Shown: positions 49,419 through 57,926, counted from the first letter of the stretch. The stretch is DNA of 64,000 nucleotides from Clostridia bacterium (GCA_017407835.1 JAFQVV010000038.1:1-64000), one strand, 5' to 3'. Notes: generated by a model from the sequence alone, not told the origin. A program made the numbers and translations.

Positions 49419-49450
49419 TTGATTCTATTCATCCACGGAGGAAACCCACT

Positions 49451-50317
49451 ATGCAGAACAAAACCCAGACATTCACCGTCGGCATCATTGGCATGGGGCT
49501 GATCGGCGGCTCCATGGCACGGGCTTATACCGCCGCCGGACACCGCGTATACATCCACGATCTCTCCCCCGAGGTCTGTCTGCAGGCCATGGCCTGCGGT
49601 GCAGCCGACGGAGAGCTGGATGCATATCTCGGTTTGGGTGGGCATCTCGACTGTCTTTTCATCGCCCTTTATCCCGAGGCAACCGTCAAGACCTTGACCG
49701 ATCTTGCCCCTCGTTTGGATTCGGGTACCCTCGTCATCGACACCTGCGGCGTCAAGCGCACCGTCTGTGCTGCCTGCCACGCCATCGCGGCGGAGCACGG
49801 CTTCACCTTCCTCGGCGGGCACCCCATGGCGGGCAGCCATTTCTCGGGCTTCGCGGCGGGACGCGCCACCCTCTTCCGGGATGCATCCATGATCCTCGTT
49901 CCGCCGGAGGGGATGGACAGCGCATCAGCAGAAGCCGCCATTGCCCGAGCAGAGCAGCTGCTCGCCCCCCTCGACTTCGGCTCAATCACCGTCTGCACGG
50001 CTGAGCACCACGACGCCATGATTGCCTACACCTCGCAGTTAGCCCACGTTGTCTCCAACGCCTACGTCAAAAGCCCCACTGCCCAGGCTCACAAAGGCTA
50101 CTCGGCGGGGAGCTACAAGGATCTGACCCGTGTCGCCTACCTCAACGCCCCCATGTGGACCGAGCTGTTTCTGGACAACCGGGACAACCTCATCCGGGAG
50201 CTGGATGGCATCATCGCCGCCCTTGGCCAATACCGCGACGCCATGGCCAACGCAGACGCAGACCTCCTGTGCACCCTGCTGGAAGAAGGCAAACGCTGCA
50301 AGGAAAGCGCGAAATAA
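49451..50317 (+). CDS. tyrA: Prephenate dehydrogenase
   Basis: 288 residues from ATG 49451 (MQNKTQTFTVGIIGMGLIGG). Rossmann motif GIIGMGLIGGSMARAYTAAGH, VIDTCGVKRTV, and the substrate loop GGHPMAGSHFSGFAA. The C-terminal helical domain has AYTSQLAHVVSNAYV and KDLTRVAYLNAPMWTELFLDN. NAD-dependent oxidation of prephenate to 4-hydroxyphenylpyruvate in tyrosine synthesis. The short form without an ACT domain, so feedback control by tyrosine would have to act elsewhere. A hairpin repeat follows directly. Confidence 0.92.
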   Translation: MQNKTQTFTVGIIGMGLIGGSMARAYTAAGHRVYIHDLSPEVCLQAMACGAADGELDAYLGLGGHLDCLFIALYPEATVKTLTDLAPRLDSGTLVIDTCGVKRTVCAACHAIAAEHGFTFLGGHPMAGSHFSGFAAGRATLFRDASMILVPPEGMDSASAEAAIARAEQLLAPLDFGSITVCTAEHHDAMIAYTSQLAHVVSNAYVKSPTAQAHKGYSAGSYKDLTRVAYLNAPMWTELFLDNRDNLIRELDGIIAALGQYRDAMANADADLLCTLLEEGKRCKESAK

Positions 50318-50319
50318 AG

Positions 50320-50378
50320 ACCGCGGGGAGGAGCTTTTTGAAAAAAGCTCCTCCCCACACCCCTCCTCAAAAACTTCC
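50320..50378 (+). repeat. Paired-hairpin repeat, left partner at the 3' end of tyrA
   Basis: Stem GGGGAGGAGC with its complement around TTTTTGAAAAAA, then CTCAAAAACTTCC. Starts 3 nt after tyrA. Confidence 0.88.
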
Positions 50379-50393
50379 AAAAAATTAATTCTG

Positions 50394-50448
50394 CAGTTTT
50401 TTGTAGGGGGGTTGGGGGACACTTTTTTTCAAAAAAGTGTCCCCCAAT
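50394..50448 (-). repeat. Paired-hairpin repeat, right partner at the 3' end of the U32 gene
   Basis: Mirror copy with stem TTGGGGGACAC and its complement around TTTTTTTCAAAAAA. Together with the left partner it fills the convergent gap between tyrA and the U32 peptidase gene. Confidence 0.88.
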
Positions 50449-50452
50449 TAAT

Positions 50453-51676
50453 TTAACCCGCTCTTAAGATATCGTCGGGCTTAACGGCAAAGGGGACCTT
50501 TGCGCGGTAGATCATCAGCGGATGGGGGGTAGCGTCGATGGAGTTGCCCTCCTCGTCCCACAGCTCATCCAAGGTAAAGGGGAGGCCCACTCGACCGGGG
50601 GTGAGCAGCTCCACCGCGTCCCCGCGGCAGGCTTTGTTGTGCTGGATGAAGGTAGCGATGCCGGTCTTGGGATCGTAATCCCGAACGGTGGCAAGGTAGG
50701 CCTTCTCCCGCAAATATCCCGGCTGGGTGCAGGTGTGATCGACCTGCGCGGGATCGTCGAAGAAATAGCCGGTGCAGTACTCTCTGTGGGAGACGCTCTC
50801 CAGCTCCCGCAGCCAGGCGGGATCATAACAATAGGGCGCGCCCCCCGCTTGTGCTTCCAGCCAACGGTCAATCGCCATGCGGTAGGCGTTGGTCACCACG
50901 GCAGTATAGTAGGCGCTCTTCATCCGCCCCTCAATCTTGAAGGAGGCGACCCCCGCTTCCATGAGGGCGGGAATGTGCTCGATCATGCACATATCCTTGG
51001 AGGAGAAGATGAAGGTGCCGCTCTCCCCCGACTCGATGGGCATGGGCTCGTCGGGGCGCTTTTCCTCCACGATGGCGTAATTCCAGCGGCAGGGCTGGGT
51101 GCAGGCGCCGCGGTTGGCATCCCGCCCCGTCAGCGCATAGGACAGCCCGCATCTCCCACTGTAGGAGATGCACATGGAGCCATGGATAAAGGTTTCCAGC
51201 TCTATGGCGGGATCCAGCTCGGCGCGGATGGCACGGATCTCGTCCAGCATCAGTTCCCGCGCCAGCACAATGCGGGACGCGCCCAACGATGCATACGCCG
51301 CACACGCCGCAGCCGAGACGACCGACGCCTGGGTGGAGACGTGCAGCTCCACATCGGGCAGAATGCGCCGCACCTCGGCCATGACGCCGAGATCGGCAAC
51401 GATCAGCGCGTCGGGGCCCACCTCACGCAGCGCGTACAAATACTCGCGCAGGCGGGGGTAGTCGGCATCCCGCGCCATGATATTCACCGTAATGTGCAGC
51501 CGCTTTCCTCTGGCGTGAACGTACTCTGCTGCCTCGGCAAGCTCGGTCAGGGTGAAATTCCCCGCCGCCGCACGCATACCAAACGCCTGCCCCGCACAGT
51601 ATACCGCATCGGCACCGTAGCGGACAGCCGCCTTCAGCTTCTCAAAATTCCCCGCAGGGGAAAGCAATTCGGGCAT
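50453..51676 (-). CDS. Peptidase U32 family protein (probable tRNA U34 hydroxylase TrhP/YrrN-type)
   Basis: 407 residues from ATG 51676 (MPELLSPAGNFEKLKAAVRY), after AAGGAGG. U32 signature IHGSMCISYSGRC near residues 165-177, with DANRGACTQPCRW following, and MCMIEHIPALMEAGVASFKIEGRMKS. The cysteines in these blocks are iron-sulfur ligands in characterised homologues. Members of the family (TrhP in tRNA 5-hydroxyuridine synthesis; RlhA on 23S rRNA) use prephenate-derived chemistry for RNA hydroxylation; the older label is collagenase-like protease. Sits convergent to tyrA, another prephenate-using gene; that link is by neighbourhood only. Confidence 0.85.
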   Translation of the reverse strand: MPELLSPAGNFEKLKAAVRYGADAVYCAGQAFGMRAAAGNFTLTELAEAAEYVHARGKRLHITVNIMARDADYPRLREYLYALREVGPDALIVADLGVMAEVRRILPDVELHVSTQASVVSAAACAAYASLGASRIVLARELMLDEIRAIRAELDPAIELETFIHGSMCISYSGRCGLSYALTGRDANRGACTQPCRWNYAIVEEKRPDEPMPIESGESGTFIFSSKDMCMIEHIPALMEAGVASFKIEGRMKSAYYTAVVTNAYRMAIDRWLEAQAGGAPYCYDPAWLRELESVSHREYCTGYFFDDPAQVDHTCTQPGYLREKAYLATVRDYDPKTGIATFIQHNKACRGDAVELLTPGRVGLPFTLDELWDEEGNSIDATPHPLMIYRAKVPFAVKPDDILRAG

Positions 51677-51693
51677 GGTTTTACCTCCTTGGA

Positions 51694-51770
51694 AGGTCTT
51701 GGGGCCCTGCCCCAAACCCCGCCGGAGGGACTTTTTGAAAAAAGTCCCTCCGGACCTCCTCAAAAACATG
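51694..51770 (+). repeat. Paired-hairpin repeat, left partner
   Basis: CTTGGGGCCCTGCCCCAA hairpin, then stem CCGGAGGGAC with its complement around TTTTTGAAAAAA, then CTCAAAAACATG. It lies on the 5' side of the U32 gene, so it is not a 3' end of any gene in that orientation. Confidence 0.9.
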
Positions 51771-51786
51771 CAAAATGTTTTTTCAT

Positions 51787-51861
51787 GAAAGTTTTCGCGG
51801 GAGATGGGGGGTGTGGGGGGAAGGGGGAGCCTTTTTCAAAAGGCTTCCCCTTCCCCCCGTG
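51787..51861 (-). repeat. Paired-hairpin repeat, right partner at the 3' end of the Gfo/Idh/MocA gene
   Basis: Stem AAGGGGGAGCC with its complement (one difference) around TTTTTCAAAA, and GAAAGTTTTCGCGGG at the other end. Mirror image of the copy at 51694. Confidence 0.88.
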
Positions 51862-51864
51862 ACC

Positions 51865-52923
51865 TTATCTATAATTATCCTCAAATTCAATGGGCTTCCC
51901 TGCAGCATCAGACGCAAAGGCAGCCTCCATGACCTTCATCACCCGCATCAGCTGACGGTGGGTGACAATCTGGGGCTCGATACCATCAATGGCGCGGACC
52001 AGATTGCGATAGAAATCATGGACATCCGATGCAGGACGCTCGATGTCGTAGCTGACCGTCGTCTTTTCGTCACGGGGAGCCATGGTCTTGGTCAGGCCTG
52101 CGGCGGTAACCACCGGCTTGACATCGTTCTCCTCCCAGGTTTTGCAAAGCACCACATGGGTTTTATCCCGCCAGTCGTCGATGATGGCGGTGCCGTCCAT
52201 GCCCGCCATAAAGAAGCGGGGGAGCGAGATAAAGTGGCGGGTAGCCACCTCGATGTGGCCAACACAGCCACCCGCAAAGAAGATGTCCAGCTTAAAGCCG
52301 TCATCCACCTCGTCATTGGTGAGGTGGTCGCAGCGGCAGTAGATTTTTTCAATTGCGCGGTCGTCCACGATGCCCAGCATCTGGTCGATGAGGTGCACGC
52401 CCCAGTCGTAGATCATGCCGCCGCCGTGCTCCTTCTTGCCGCGCCAGTCGCCGGGGATGCCGCGGGAGCCATGGTAGCGGGATTCTACCGTAAACACATC
52501 CCCCAGCTCTCCGCTATGGTAGACGCCCTTCATCATGAGGTAGTCAATGTCCCAGCGGCGGTTCTGGTGGGTGGTAAAGAGCCGCCCGGTGCGCTCGGCC
52601 GCATCAATGATCTCCTGCAGATCGGCAGAAGAGAGGGTGACGGGCTTCTCGGACACTACGTCCTTGCCCGCTTCCATGGCGGCGATGGCCAGGGGCTTGT
52701 GCCACTCATTGGGGGTGGCAATGGTCACAAAATCAACAGCCGGATCGGCCAAAACAGCTTCAAGGGAAGGGTAGGCATGAATGCCGACTTCCTCGGCGGC
52801 GGCACCTCTGGCCGGATTGATATCATATACGCCCAGCAGATTGACCACATCACTCTCCCGCATATAACGAGTGTGCCAGCCGCCCATTCCGCCGTAACCG
52901 ATTACCACTGCATTTTTCTTCAT
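51865..52923 (-). CDS. Gfo/Idh/MocA family oxidoreductase
   Basis: 352 residues from ATG 52923 (MKKNAVVIGYGGMGGWHTRY); the ATG 15 nt upstream (MGEILMKK) is possible too. NAD(P)-binding Rossmann fold near the N-terminus, DFVTIATPNEWHKPLAIAAMEAGKDVVSEKPVTLS (the family EKP block with the catalytic Lys), and GGGMIYDWGVHLIDQMLGIVDD in the C-terminal domain. These enzymes oxidise or reduce sugars, inositols or related polyols; substrate unknown. It has its own promoter at 52981. Neighbouring genes for an aldose-epimerase-like protein suggest sugar metabolism. Confidence 0.88.
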   Translation of the reverse strand: MKKNAVVIGYGGMGGWHTRYMRESDVVNLLGVYDINPARGAAAEEVGIHAYPSLEAVLADPAVDFVTIATPNEWHKPLAIAAMEAGKDVVSEKPVTLSSADLQEIIDAAERTGRLFTTHQNRRWDIDYLMMKGVYHSGELGDVFTVESRYHGSRGIPGDWRGKKEHGGGMIYDWGVHLIDQMLGIVDDRAIEKIYCRCDHLTNDEVDDGFKLDIFFAGGCVGHIEVATRHFISLPRFFMAGMDGTAIIDDWRDKTHVVLCKTWEENDVKPVVTAAGLTKTMAPRDEKTTVSYDIERPASDVHDFYRNLVRAIDGIEPQIVTHRQLMRVMKVMEAAFASDAAGKPIEFEDNYR

Positions 52924-52980
52924 CAGGATTTCCCCCATTTCTCTGCGGCAAGCCGCAGTCAATTTTTTGGTTCTATCTGT

Positions 52981-53009
52981 ATTATAAGACATATCCTGCA
53001 CAGATACAA
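52981..53009 (-). promoter_or_regulatory. Promoter for the Gfo/Idh/MocA gene
   Basis: Minus strand TTGTAT, 17-bp spacer, TATAAT; about 58 bp before the start. Confidence 0.7.
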
Positions 53010-53060
53010 GTCATAAAAGGGCATTATTTGGACAATTTTTGCTGTTTTTCTGTCCAAGTA

Positions 53061-54266
53061 TTATTTGCGAAGCGATTGGGGCAAATAGCCGTTGTCGATG
53101 ACGCGGTACAAAATATTGTACATATCCCCCAATGTGGAATAGTTGCCATAGGTGTGCCATGTCCCGTGTGTGGCATGAAGCTCCTCGGTATAGTCCTCAA
53201 GCAAATAAACATACCCGTTGTAATAGCTCGGTCCGAAATGATACATTGTGGGGATAAAGGTCACCGCCTCATAGGTGACCACCCCGTTGGTGCGTACCAG
53301 CTCGAAGCCGAAGATACCTCCCAGCATATTCCGGGCATACTCCATGGCCGAGATGATATTGCCCAGCGAATAAATACAGAGCGTTTTGTTCCCCTCTTTT
53401 CCCGTCAGCTCGGCAATGGGTTGCAGGGTATGGGAGTGATGCCCAAGGATTACCGTCACGCCGAGATCTGCCATGAGCTGAGCCAGGCGTGTCTGCTCGT
53501 CCGTAGGAGTGTGCACATTCTCAGTTCCCCAGTGAATGGAGACGATCACCGCATCGGCAAGCTGCTTTGCCTGCTCCACCTGCCGTGTGATCTCAGCATC
53601 ACTGATATAGGGCACATACAGCGTGGAATCGGCGGGAAGAGAAATATAATTGGTGTGCTCGGTATACGCCAGCAGGGCCACCGTAAAGCCATCCTTCTCA
53701 ATGACACGGATATTGTTATAATCGGCCTCGTTCTCATATGCACCGATGGTCACCGCATCAAGACTTTGCGCAAAGGAAATTGTCCCCGCATAGCCGGCCG
53801 CACCTTTATCAAGCATATGGTTGTTGGCAAGGCCGATAATATCGAAGCCCATCTCCACCAGATCATAGCCCAAATCCTGCGGCGAGTTGAACCGGGGATA
53901 GCCGGAGTAACCGAACTGCTCTCCCGCCATTGGCGTCTCCTGATTGATGAAGGCAAAATCGGCTGCGGCGATGATCGGCTCGATATACTGAAAGGCGGGC
54001 TTGAAATTATACGCGCGCCCCCCTGTCACCGCACGGTTTCGCGCATCGATGTAGATACAGGGATGTACCAGATTATCCCCCACCGCGGCAAAGGAAATGC
54101 GGATCACCTCATCGGGAAAGCCTTCAACCGCAGGAGAGAGCGGATTTGTCTCATCCCCCTCCAGCGTATCCATCCCCGCAATCGGGGGCGGCGTCTGGGG
54201 TGCGCAGGCACACAGCACCAAAAGACAAGTGAGCAGGCAGACAAGCACACGACATCCGAGCATCAT
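53061..54266 (-). CDS. CapA-like (PGA_cap) metallophosphatase-fold lipoprotein
   Basis: 401 residues from ATG 54266 (MMLGCRVLVCLLTCLLVLCAC), with lipobox LCAC and ribosome site AAGGAGG. Residues about 65-360 form the CapA/PgsA fold, a calcineurin-like metallophosphoesterase: ISFAAVGDNLVHPCIYID, FAFINQETPMAG, IIGLANNHMLDKG, VIVSIHWGTENVHTPTDEQ and TVILGHHSHTLQPI supply the metal-binding D, N, H residues. In capsule systems CapA takes part in poly-gamma-glutamate export; free-standing lipoprotein copies are widespread in Clostridia and unassigned. No other cap/pgs gene is nearby, so capsule synthesis is not implied. Confidence 0.85.
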   Translation of the reverse strand: MMLGCRVLVCLLTCLLVLCACAPQTPPPIAGMDTLEGDETNPLSPAVEGFPDEVIRISFAAVGDNLVHPCIYIDARNRAVTGGRAYNFKPAFQYIEPIIAAADFAFINQETPMAGEQFGYSGYPRFNSPQDLGYDLVEMGFDIIGLANNHMLDKGAAGYAGTISFAQSLDAVTIGAYENEADYNNIRVIEKDGFTVALLAYTEHTNYISLPADSTLYVPYISDAEITRQVEQAKQLADAVIVSIHWGTENVHTPTDEQTRLAQLMADLGVTVILGHHSHTLQPIAELTGKEGNKTLCIYSLGNIISAMEYARNMLGGIFGFELVRTNGVVTYEAVTFIPTMYHFGPSYYNGYVYLLEDYTEELHATHGTWHTYGNYSTLGDMYNILYRVIDNGYLPQSLRK

Positions 54267-54297
54267 CAGGCGCGCTCCTCCTTTTTTCGTTCGGTCA

Positions 54298-55179
54298 TCA
54301 AGCAACCGTAATGGTATAGGCGTTGGTATAGGACTCGCCCGCGCCAAGTTTGATCATATCGCGCTTGGTGGCAAAGTCGCCGCTCTCGCCGTCGTAGTCC
54401 GCCATGCCAACCCAAGGCTCGATGCAAACATAGGGTGCCTCGGTTTTGGGTGCGTGCCAGATGCCGAGATAGGGCATATCGGGGAAAGATACCGTGACTG
54501 CACGGTCGCTCTTGTCCGAGCGAAGGCTGACGGTACGGCAGGGATTTTCAAGGAAAAAGGCATCATTGTTAAACAGCGTGTGACGCAGGGGAATAATCTT
54601 CCCATCCACCAGATGCGGGAAGGGGACCGACGGATTGCGCGTCAGATAGCAGGTATCGCTGAAGATGAGCTGGCGCAGATCATTCTTGGCGCAGGCAAAC
54701 TCAAGGCGCCAGTCGTCAAAGCTGCCCTCGCCGCCCAGGGGCACATGAAATCCCGGATGTCCGCCCACAGCAAACGGCAGGGGCTCATCCCCCTTGTTTT
54801 CCACATGGAAGGTCGTGCGAACCGTCTTCTCCTCCAGTGTATAGGTCAGCGTCAGAGCAAAGGCGAAGGGGTAGATTGCACGGGTCTTCTCATCGTCGGT
54901 GAGACGGAAGGAGAGACTGTTCTCGGTCTGCTCGATCATGGTGTACTGCGTTTTGCGCGCAAAGCCGTGACAGCCGATCTCATAGGTCTTGCCCTGCCAG
55001 GTATACTTGCCATCGGTCAAACGCCCGCAGATGGGGAAGAGATTATAGGCGTGTCCCGACCAATAGGTGGAATCGCCCTGCCAGAGATATTCGGCACCGC
55101 GGTGGACGATCGACCACAGCTCGGCACCCATATCGTTGACGGTAACGGTCAAATGCTCATTTTTCAGCGTGTACAGCAT
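54298..55179 (-). CDS. Aldose 1-epimerase-like (galactose mutarotase-fold) protein
   Basis: 293 residues from ATG 55179 (MLYTLKNEHLTVTVNDMGAE). Beta-sandwich of the aldose-1-epimerase superfamily: YLWQGDSTYWSGHAYNLFPICGRL near residues 30-55, AVGGHPGFHVPLG (catalytic His), and the C-terminal WVGMADYDGE. Closest in pattern to the LacX/YihR-type group rather than classical GalM; it would interconvert sugar anomers or bind a sugar. It has its own promoter at 55242-55270. It is 31 nt upstream of the capA-like gene on the same strand. Confidence 0.85.
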   Translation of the reverse strand: MLYTLKNEHLTVTVNDMGAELWSIVHRGAEYLWQGDSTYWSGHAYNLFPICGRLTDGKYTWQGKTYEIGCHGFARKTQYTMIEQTENSLSFRLTDDEKTRAIYPFAFALTLTYTLEEKTVRTTFHVENKGDEPLPFAVGGHPGFHVPLGGEGSFDDWRLEFACAKNDLRQLIFSDTCYLTRNPSVPFPHLVDGKIIPLRHTLFNNDAFFLENPCRTVSLRSDKSDRAVTVSFPDMPYLGIWHAPKTEAPYVCIEPWVGMADYDGESGDFATKRDMIKLGAGESYTNAYTITVA

Positions 55180-55241
55180 AAAATAAATTCCTTTCGGCAA
55201 ATGTACGGTAAATTTGCGGGATAAGTCCCGCATCTGCTCCT

Positions 55242-55270
55242 ATTATAGCACAAATTTCCAAAAACTGCAA
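55242..55270 (-). promoter_or_regulatory. Promoter for the aldose-epimerase-like gene
   Basis: Minus strand TTGCAG, 17-bp spacer, TATAAT; 63 bp before the start. Confidence 0.8.
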
Positions 55271-55425
55271 GGGGTTGGAACCGAAACGGAATCGTTTTCC
55301 CGCCGCGCCGTATAATCCCACGCAATCGCGGATAAACTATCGCCGTATCCCCAATATACGGCAGCCGCCATCCGCCGAAGCGGCAGTCGGGATGCAATCC
55401 TTTCGGCGGAGAAAGAGAGCTATCC

Positions 55426-55908
55426 ATGGATAAATTCACAAAAGGCTGTACTGCCATTCTGCTCTGCTGCCTGATGATAGCGGTCTGCGTCTGTTCTGTC
55501 AGCGCACAGCCCACCTCCGATGGACTTTTCGGCCTGCCCCGCGCCGCAGAGAGCGTTGTCGGCGATGTGACGGGCGCAATCAACGATGCAATCGGTGAAG
55601 TCACGGGCGGCATGGGCACCGATACCGCCACGGGCGATGCCGCCGGCGGCACAACCGACGGTATGATGGGCGACATGACGGGCGGCACCAATGTTCCGCA
55701 GGATTCCGCGGGCGTGGTAACCGAGCCCGAGTCAGATCCCGTCACGACCGCCAACAGCACGACAAATGATTCCCAGAGCGGAACCGAAACAACCGCCGAT
55801 GAGTCCGGCAGCGGCGGCAGTTTTGTCGGCATCATCATTGCCATCATCGCCGCCATCGCCGTTGTTCTGCTTATCATCGCGCTGATGCCCAAAAAGAAGA
55901 ACGACTGA
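55426..55908 (+). CDS. Secreted, low-complexity Gly/Thr/Asp-rich protein with C-terminal membrane anchor
   Basis: 160 residues. Signal peptide (MDKFTKGCTAILLCCLMIAVCVCSVSA), an extracellular stretch rich in G, T, D, A and M with loose repeats (VVGDVTGAIND, IGEVTGGMGT, MMGDMTGGTN), a Thr/Ser/Glu linker, and a C-terminal helix (FVGIIIAIIAAIAVVLLIIALM) with a basic end KKKND. Topology is that of a cell-wall-spanning or stalk-like membrane protein; no LPXTG motif precedes the helix. Function unknown. Ribosome site GGCGGAGAAAGAGAG. A hairpin repeat follows. Confidence 0.75.
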   Translation: MDKFTKGCTAILLCCLMIAVCVCSVSAQPTSDGLFGLPRAAESVVGDVTGAINDAIGEVTGGMGTDTATGDAAGGTTDGMMGDMTGGTNVPQDSAGVVTEPESDPVTTANSTTNDSQSGTETTADESGSGGSFVGIIIAIIAAIAVVLLIIALMPKKKND

Positions 55909-55954
55909 TCTGCCGCGTACAAAGTCCAATTAAACAATATCTTTTCACTGAAGC

Positions 55955-56011
55955 AGTGGGGGAAACTTTTTTTCAAAAAAGTTTCCTCCACACCCCTATT
56001 AAAAAACTTCC
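55955..56011 (+). repeat. Paired-hairpin repeat, single copy
   Basis: Stem GTGGGGGAAAC with its complement (one difference) around TTTTTTTCAAAAAA, then CACCCCTATTAAAAAACTTCC. It is 46 nt downstream of the secreted-protein gene in plus orientation. Confidence 0.85.
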
Positions 56012-56039
56012 ATTCGGGGATTTTCGCCATGACGGGCGG

Positions 56040-57122
56040 TTATCTGTAGCGCGCAAGCACCGCCGCATATGCGGGATTTTTCAGCAATTCCGCACGTCTG
56101 CCCCGCTCTGCGTGCAGACGGGAATTGACCGTCCATGCCAACAGGTCATCCCCCTCGACGGACGATGCCCGTCTGTCCATATAGGCGTGCTTCAGCGGCG
56201 CATTTTCCCGTATACATTCGCCGAGCTTCTGTGTCGCCTCGAGATGTTTCTCCATGACCGCGATGATGGCCTCCTCCCCGCCCCCGCGGAAGTTGAGGTC
56301 ATTTTCCATTCTGCCCAAAAACGATTTTGCAAGCAGCGCAAAGCATACTTCCCCCGTTTGGGCATATGCGTCAAGCATCAGTTCCCCGTAGCGCAGTGCA
56401 CGCTCGGTCTTCTCCTGCATGGTGCGCGATCGGTCGAAGAACACACTCCGCCCCAGTTTGTCGCCGGCAAAATCAATGAGCGCATACAGATTTTTGTGCA
56501 GATGCTCCAGATACTCGTCGCTGTTCTTGGCAAACAACTGCTCGCTCTTCTGCCCACAGGTGGAGAACCAATCGGTGAATTTGGTTCGATAAATCTCCAA
56601 TGCTTCCTCTGTCCGCCCCTCGGCGTGGAGGATCTTCGCACGCATATTCCACGCATTGAGTCGAAGTGTTTCCTCGGTGCTGCCCGCAAGAATTTTCTCG
56701 CAGATTGCCAAAAATTCCTCTTTGTACGCCAATAGCACCGACGGATCGTTGTCTGCCATATCACCGGCGAGATTCCACATATAGTAGTGCATGATCCAAT
56801 CATTGTTCGGATAGTCGTGATATGCCTGTATAATGATCTCCCGCGCCTTTTTAGGATCGCTGTTCCAATGCGTGCGGTAGAGCGCGATGACTTCGTCGAT
56901 CTCGGTCTGTATCTTCTCCTGATCGTAGCCCATCAGCTCGTCGAGCGTTACGCCAAAGTAATACGCCAGCGGCTGCAGCAGGGTAATATCGGGATAAGTC
57001 TCTCCCCGCTCCCATTTGCTGACCGCCGCACAGGTGACGTTCATTGCCGCCGACAGCTGTTCCTGCGTAATGCTTTTTGCGGTACGCAAGCGTTTGATAT
57101 TTCTGCCAATGGTCATTTCCAT
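56040..57122 (-). CDS. XRE-family regulator with C-terminal helical (TPR-like) domain
   Basis: 360 residues from ATG 57122 (MEMTIGRNIKRLRTAKSITQ). N-terminal helix-turn-helix: ITQEQLSAAMNVTCAAVSKWERGETYPDITLLQPLAYYF (residues about 17-55). The remaining 290 residues are helical with TPR-like spacing (WIMHYYMWNLAGDMADNDP, LRLNAWNMRAKILHAEGRTEEALEIYR, RSVFFDRSRTMQEKTERALRYGELML). Such Clostridial XRE-TPR proteins regulate nearby genes or sense peptides; no target is clear here. Own promoter at 57170-57197 (spacer 16 bp). Convergent with the secreted-protein gene. Confidence 0.82.
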   Translation of the reverse strand: MEMTIGRNIKRLRTAKSITQEQLSAAMNVTCAAVSKWERGETYPDITLLQPLAYYFGVTLDELMGYDQEKIQTEIDEVIALYRTHWNSDPKKAREIIIQAYHDYPNNDWIMHYYMWNLAGDMADNDPSVLLAYKEEFLAICEKILAGSTEETLRLNAWNMRAKILHAEGRTEEALEIYRTKFTDWFSTCGQKSEQLFAKNSDEYLEHLHKNLYALIDFAGDKLGRSVFFDRSRTMQEKTERALRYGELMLDAYAQTGEVCFALLAKSFLGRMENDLNFRGGGEEAIIAVMEKHLEATQKLGECIRENAPLKHAYMDRRASSVEGDDLLAWTVNSRLHAERGRRAELLKNPAYAAVLARYR

Positions 57123-57169
57123 TGCAATACCTCCAAAATAAAAGTAAGCCGACGTCTGCTCCTGCTTAT

Positions 57170-57197
57170 AGTATAGCAGAAAAATCGCCAAAGTAAA
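57170..57197 (-). promoter_or_regulatory. Promoter for the XRE-TPR gene
   Basis: Minus strand TTTACT, 16-bp spacer, TATACT. Confidence 0.6.
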
Positions 57198-57213
57198 GGT
57201 ATTGTTGGGACAG

Positions 57214-57597
57214 TCAATGTTGAGCGGAAGTTAAAAAATCATCGTCTGCGTATATATGACCGTATTCATCTATTCTGATCACAGTCACTTTCTTCCCGAG
57301 CCGCGCAAAGAGGGAAATTGTGTGCAGCGTCCCCCGCGACTTTCCATCCCAAAATGCCAGCACCGCTTCGGCATATTCAGCAATCTGTGCATTGCGCATC
57401 AACGGCGCCCCTCTCCCATATTTGGCATAATCGGGCAAAAATTCGGTCAGACAGATTTGCCTCTGCCCGGCATATTCAGCCGCCAGCCGATCGATTCCCC
57501 TCGCTCCGCCCGAGACAATTTCCGTCACATCATCGGAAAGATACTCCCCGATATTGGCAACCGTCAATCCCCTTGATCCCACAATTGCGAGTTTCAT
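57214..57597 (-). CDS. SLOG-family nucleotide-binding protein (DUF2493-like)
   Basis: 127 residues: MKLAIVGSRGLTVANIGEYL, then EIVSGGARGIDRLAAEYAG and YGRGAPLMRNAQIAEYAEAVLAFWDGKSRGT. The GSRG, SGGARGID and GKSRGT blocks are the Rossmann-like nucleotide site of the SLOG (YpsA/DprA/LOG-related) superfamily. Functions known for relatives include DNA uptake and stress or phage-related nucleotide sensing; this short form is uncharacterised. Ribosome site is weak (GAGAGGGAT). Adjacent to a XRE regulator and divergent from a ribbon-helix-helix gene. Confidence 0.82.
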   Translation of the reverse strand: MKLAIVGSRGLTVANIGEYLSDDVTEIVSGGARGIDRLAAEYAGQRQICLTEFLPDYAKYGRGAPLMRNAQIAEYAEAVLAFWDGKSRGTLHTISLFARLGKKVTVIRIDEYGHIYADDDFLTSAQH

Positions 57598-57647
57598 ATC
57601 CCTCTCCGTTGAACATATTTTGAATGTATTTTATGTCTATATCCAAC

Positions 57648-57676
57648 ATAATACCACAAAACAGGTGTAAAGTAAA
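57648..57676 (-). promoter_or_regulatory. Promoter for the SLOG gene
   Basis: Minus strand TTTACT, 17-bp spacer, TATTAT; about 50 bp before the ATG. Confidence 0.6.
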
Positions 57677-57704
57677 TACGAAATAAATGCAAATTGAGGT
57701 TAAT

Positions 57705-57875
57705 ATGGCGACAAAAAGCTTATCCATTCGTATTGAAGAGGAAATGCTCGACAAGCTGCACGTGGTTGCCGATTACGAGGGACGAAGTGCAAACAGTCAG
57801 ATTTTAATTCTGATCCGCGACTGTATCGAAGCATACGAACAGAAGCACGGCGAAATCAAAACAGGAAAACGGTAA
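57705..57875 (+). CDS. Ribbon-helix-helix (Arc/CopG-like) small DNA-binding protein
   Basis: 56 residues from ATG 57705 (MATKSLSIRIEEEMLDKLHV), after TTGAGGTTAAT. The pattern LSIRIEEEMLDKLHVVADYEGRSANSQI is a typical RHH fold: a beta strand for DNA, then two helices, as in Arc or antitoxin-type regulators. No toxin gene follows; the next feature is a terminator. It might autoregulate the divergent SLOG promoter, about 30-60 bp away, an inference from position. Confidence 0.8.
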   Translation: MATKSLSIRIEEEMLDKLHVVADYEGRSANSQILILIRDCIEAYEQKHGEIKTGKR

Positions 57876-57879
57876 CAGC

Positions 57880-57926
57880 AAAGAACGCGAGAGCGGCACA
57901 CAATGTGTGCCGCTCTCGCGTTCTTT
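57880..57926. terminator. Bidirectional terminator with 23-nt perfect arms
   Basis: 57880-57902 and 57904-57926 are exact inverse complements (AAAGAACGCGAGAGCGGCAC and three more bases). T run on each side. The hisIE stop codon overlaps its right end (57925-57927), so it ends both the RHH gene and the histidine operon. Confidence 0.95.

Noticed and set aside
53061-54266. Capsule (poly-gamma-glutamate) operon from the CapA-like gene
   Set aside because: No capB, capC or pgsE-like genes are next to it; stand-alone CapA-like lipoproteins are common.
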